5,728 bases of DNA from NCBI GenBank assembly GCA_964642165.1, contig CAZXOC010000390.1:1-5728 (forward strand). Reading direction: 5' to 3'. Both the position numbers and the translations under genes were made by a program. This stretch comes from CAYRVX01 sp964642165 (GTDB lineage: Bacteria > Planctomycetota > Phycisphaerae > SM23-33). A model generated the notes under the pieces. That model was given only the letters and a program-made list of their open reading frames with translations. It was not told where the DNA came from and searched no databases. How positions within the stretch are numbered: the stretch's first letter is position 1; the number at the start of each line of letters is the position of its first letter. Of this stretch, positions 5,705-5,728 are shown in pieces.

Positions 5705-5728
5705 ACCAGTGACCTCCTGCGTGTCGAG
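5686..5728 (-). tRNA. tRNA, 3' part only; probably tRNA-Val (GAC)
   Basis: Read on the minus strand, the end of the window gives C31, loop TCGACAC (5727-5721), anticodon 3' stem GCAGG, variable loop AGGTC, a perfect T arm ACTGG-TTCAAGT-CCAGT (5710-5694), acceptor strand ACGGCCC and discriminator A73 at 5686. The CCA end is not encoded. Pairing C31 with G39 places GAC as anticodon (Val, agreeing with A73), but position 33 is then C instead of the near-universal T. The alternative CGA reading (Ser) is unlikely because there is no long variable arm. The 5' half lies beyond the window, so identity and integrity cannot be confirmed. Confidence 0.75.

Overview
The window is GC-rich DNA, most likely from an uncultured member of the Planctomycetota (Phycisphaerae-like). 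This inference rests on two things. One is the N-terminal LEPRLLLSG motif (LEPR-XLL domain) on a large dockerin protein. The other is a Tat-exported Gfo/Idh/MocA oxidoreductase of the kind that is strongly expanded in that phylum. No ribosomal or other taxonomic marker is present, so the assignment stays tentative.

Layout, left to right. (1) Bases 3-161, plus strand: the last 52 residues of a PPK2-family polyphosphate phosphotransferase. (2) Bases 239-1237, minus strand, convergent with it: a complete DAHP synthase, the first enzyme of the shikimate pathway, with the N-terminal regulatory domain seen in the Thermotoga-type enzyme. (3) Bases 1373-2692, minus strand: a complete Tat-signal Gfo/Idh/MocA oxidoreductase. 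(4) Bases 2693-2970: a divergent intergenic region with a good promoter candidate and leader hairpins for the rightward gene. (5) Bases 2971-5196, plus strand: the most notable gene, a 741-residue predicted exported protein made of LEPR-XLL motif, full serpin domain, Ig-like domain, type I dockerin and an Ala/Pro/Glu-rich tail. (6) Bases 5197-5497: no convincing gene, but several GC-rich inverted repeats. (7) Bases 5498-5704, plus strand: the C-terminal remnant of a tyrosine recombinase (integrase), whose frame runs into (8) the 3' half of a tRNA gene on the minus strand (5686-5728, probably tRNA-Val), which is followed by a clear intrinsic terminator at 5657-5676.

How the parts relate. The genes do not form one pathway. 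Polyphosphate metabolism, aromatic amino acid synthesis, a periplasmic oxidoreductase and a secreted protease inhibitor sit side by side with little sign of shared operons. Only the oxidoreductase and DAHP synthase are co-directional, 135 bases apart with a GC hairpin between them. The right end looks like the decayed edge of an integrated element: an integrase C-terminus abutting and overlapping a tRNA 3' end is the usual arrangement for elements that insert at tRNA genes. The serpin gene lies on the island side of that tRNA, so it could be part of the acquired cargo, but the window does not show the other end.

No defence system, CRISPR array or insertion sequence was recognised.
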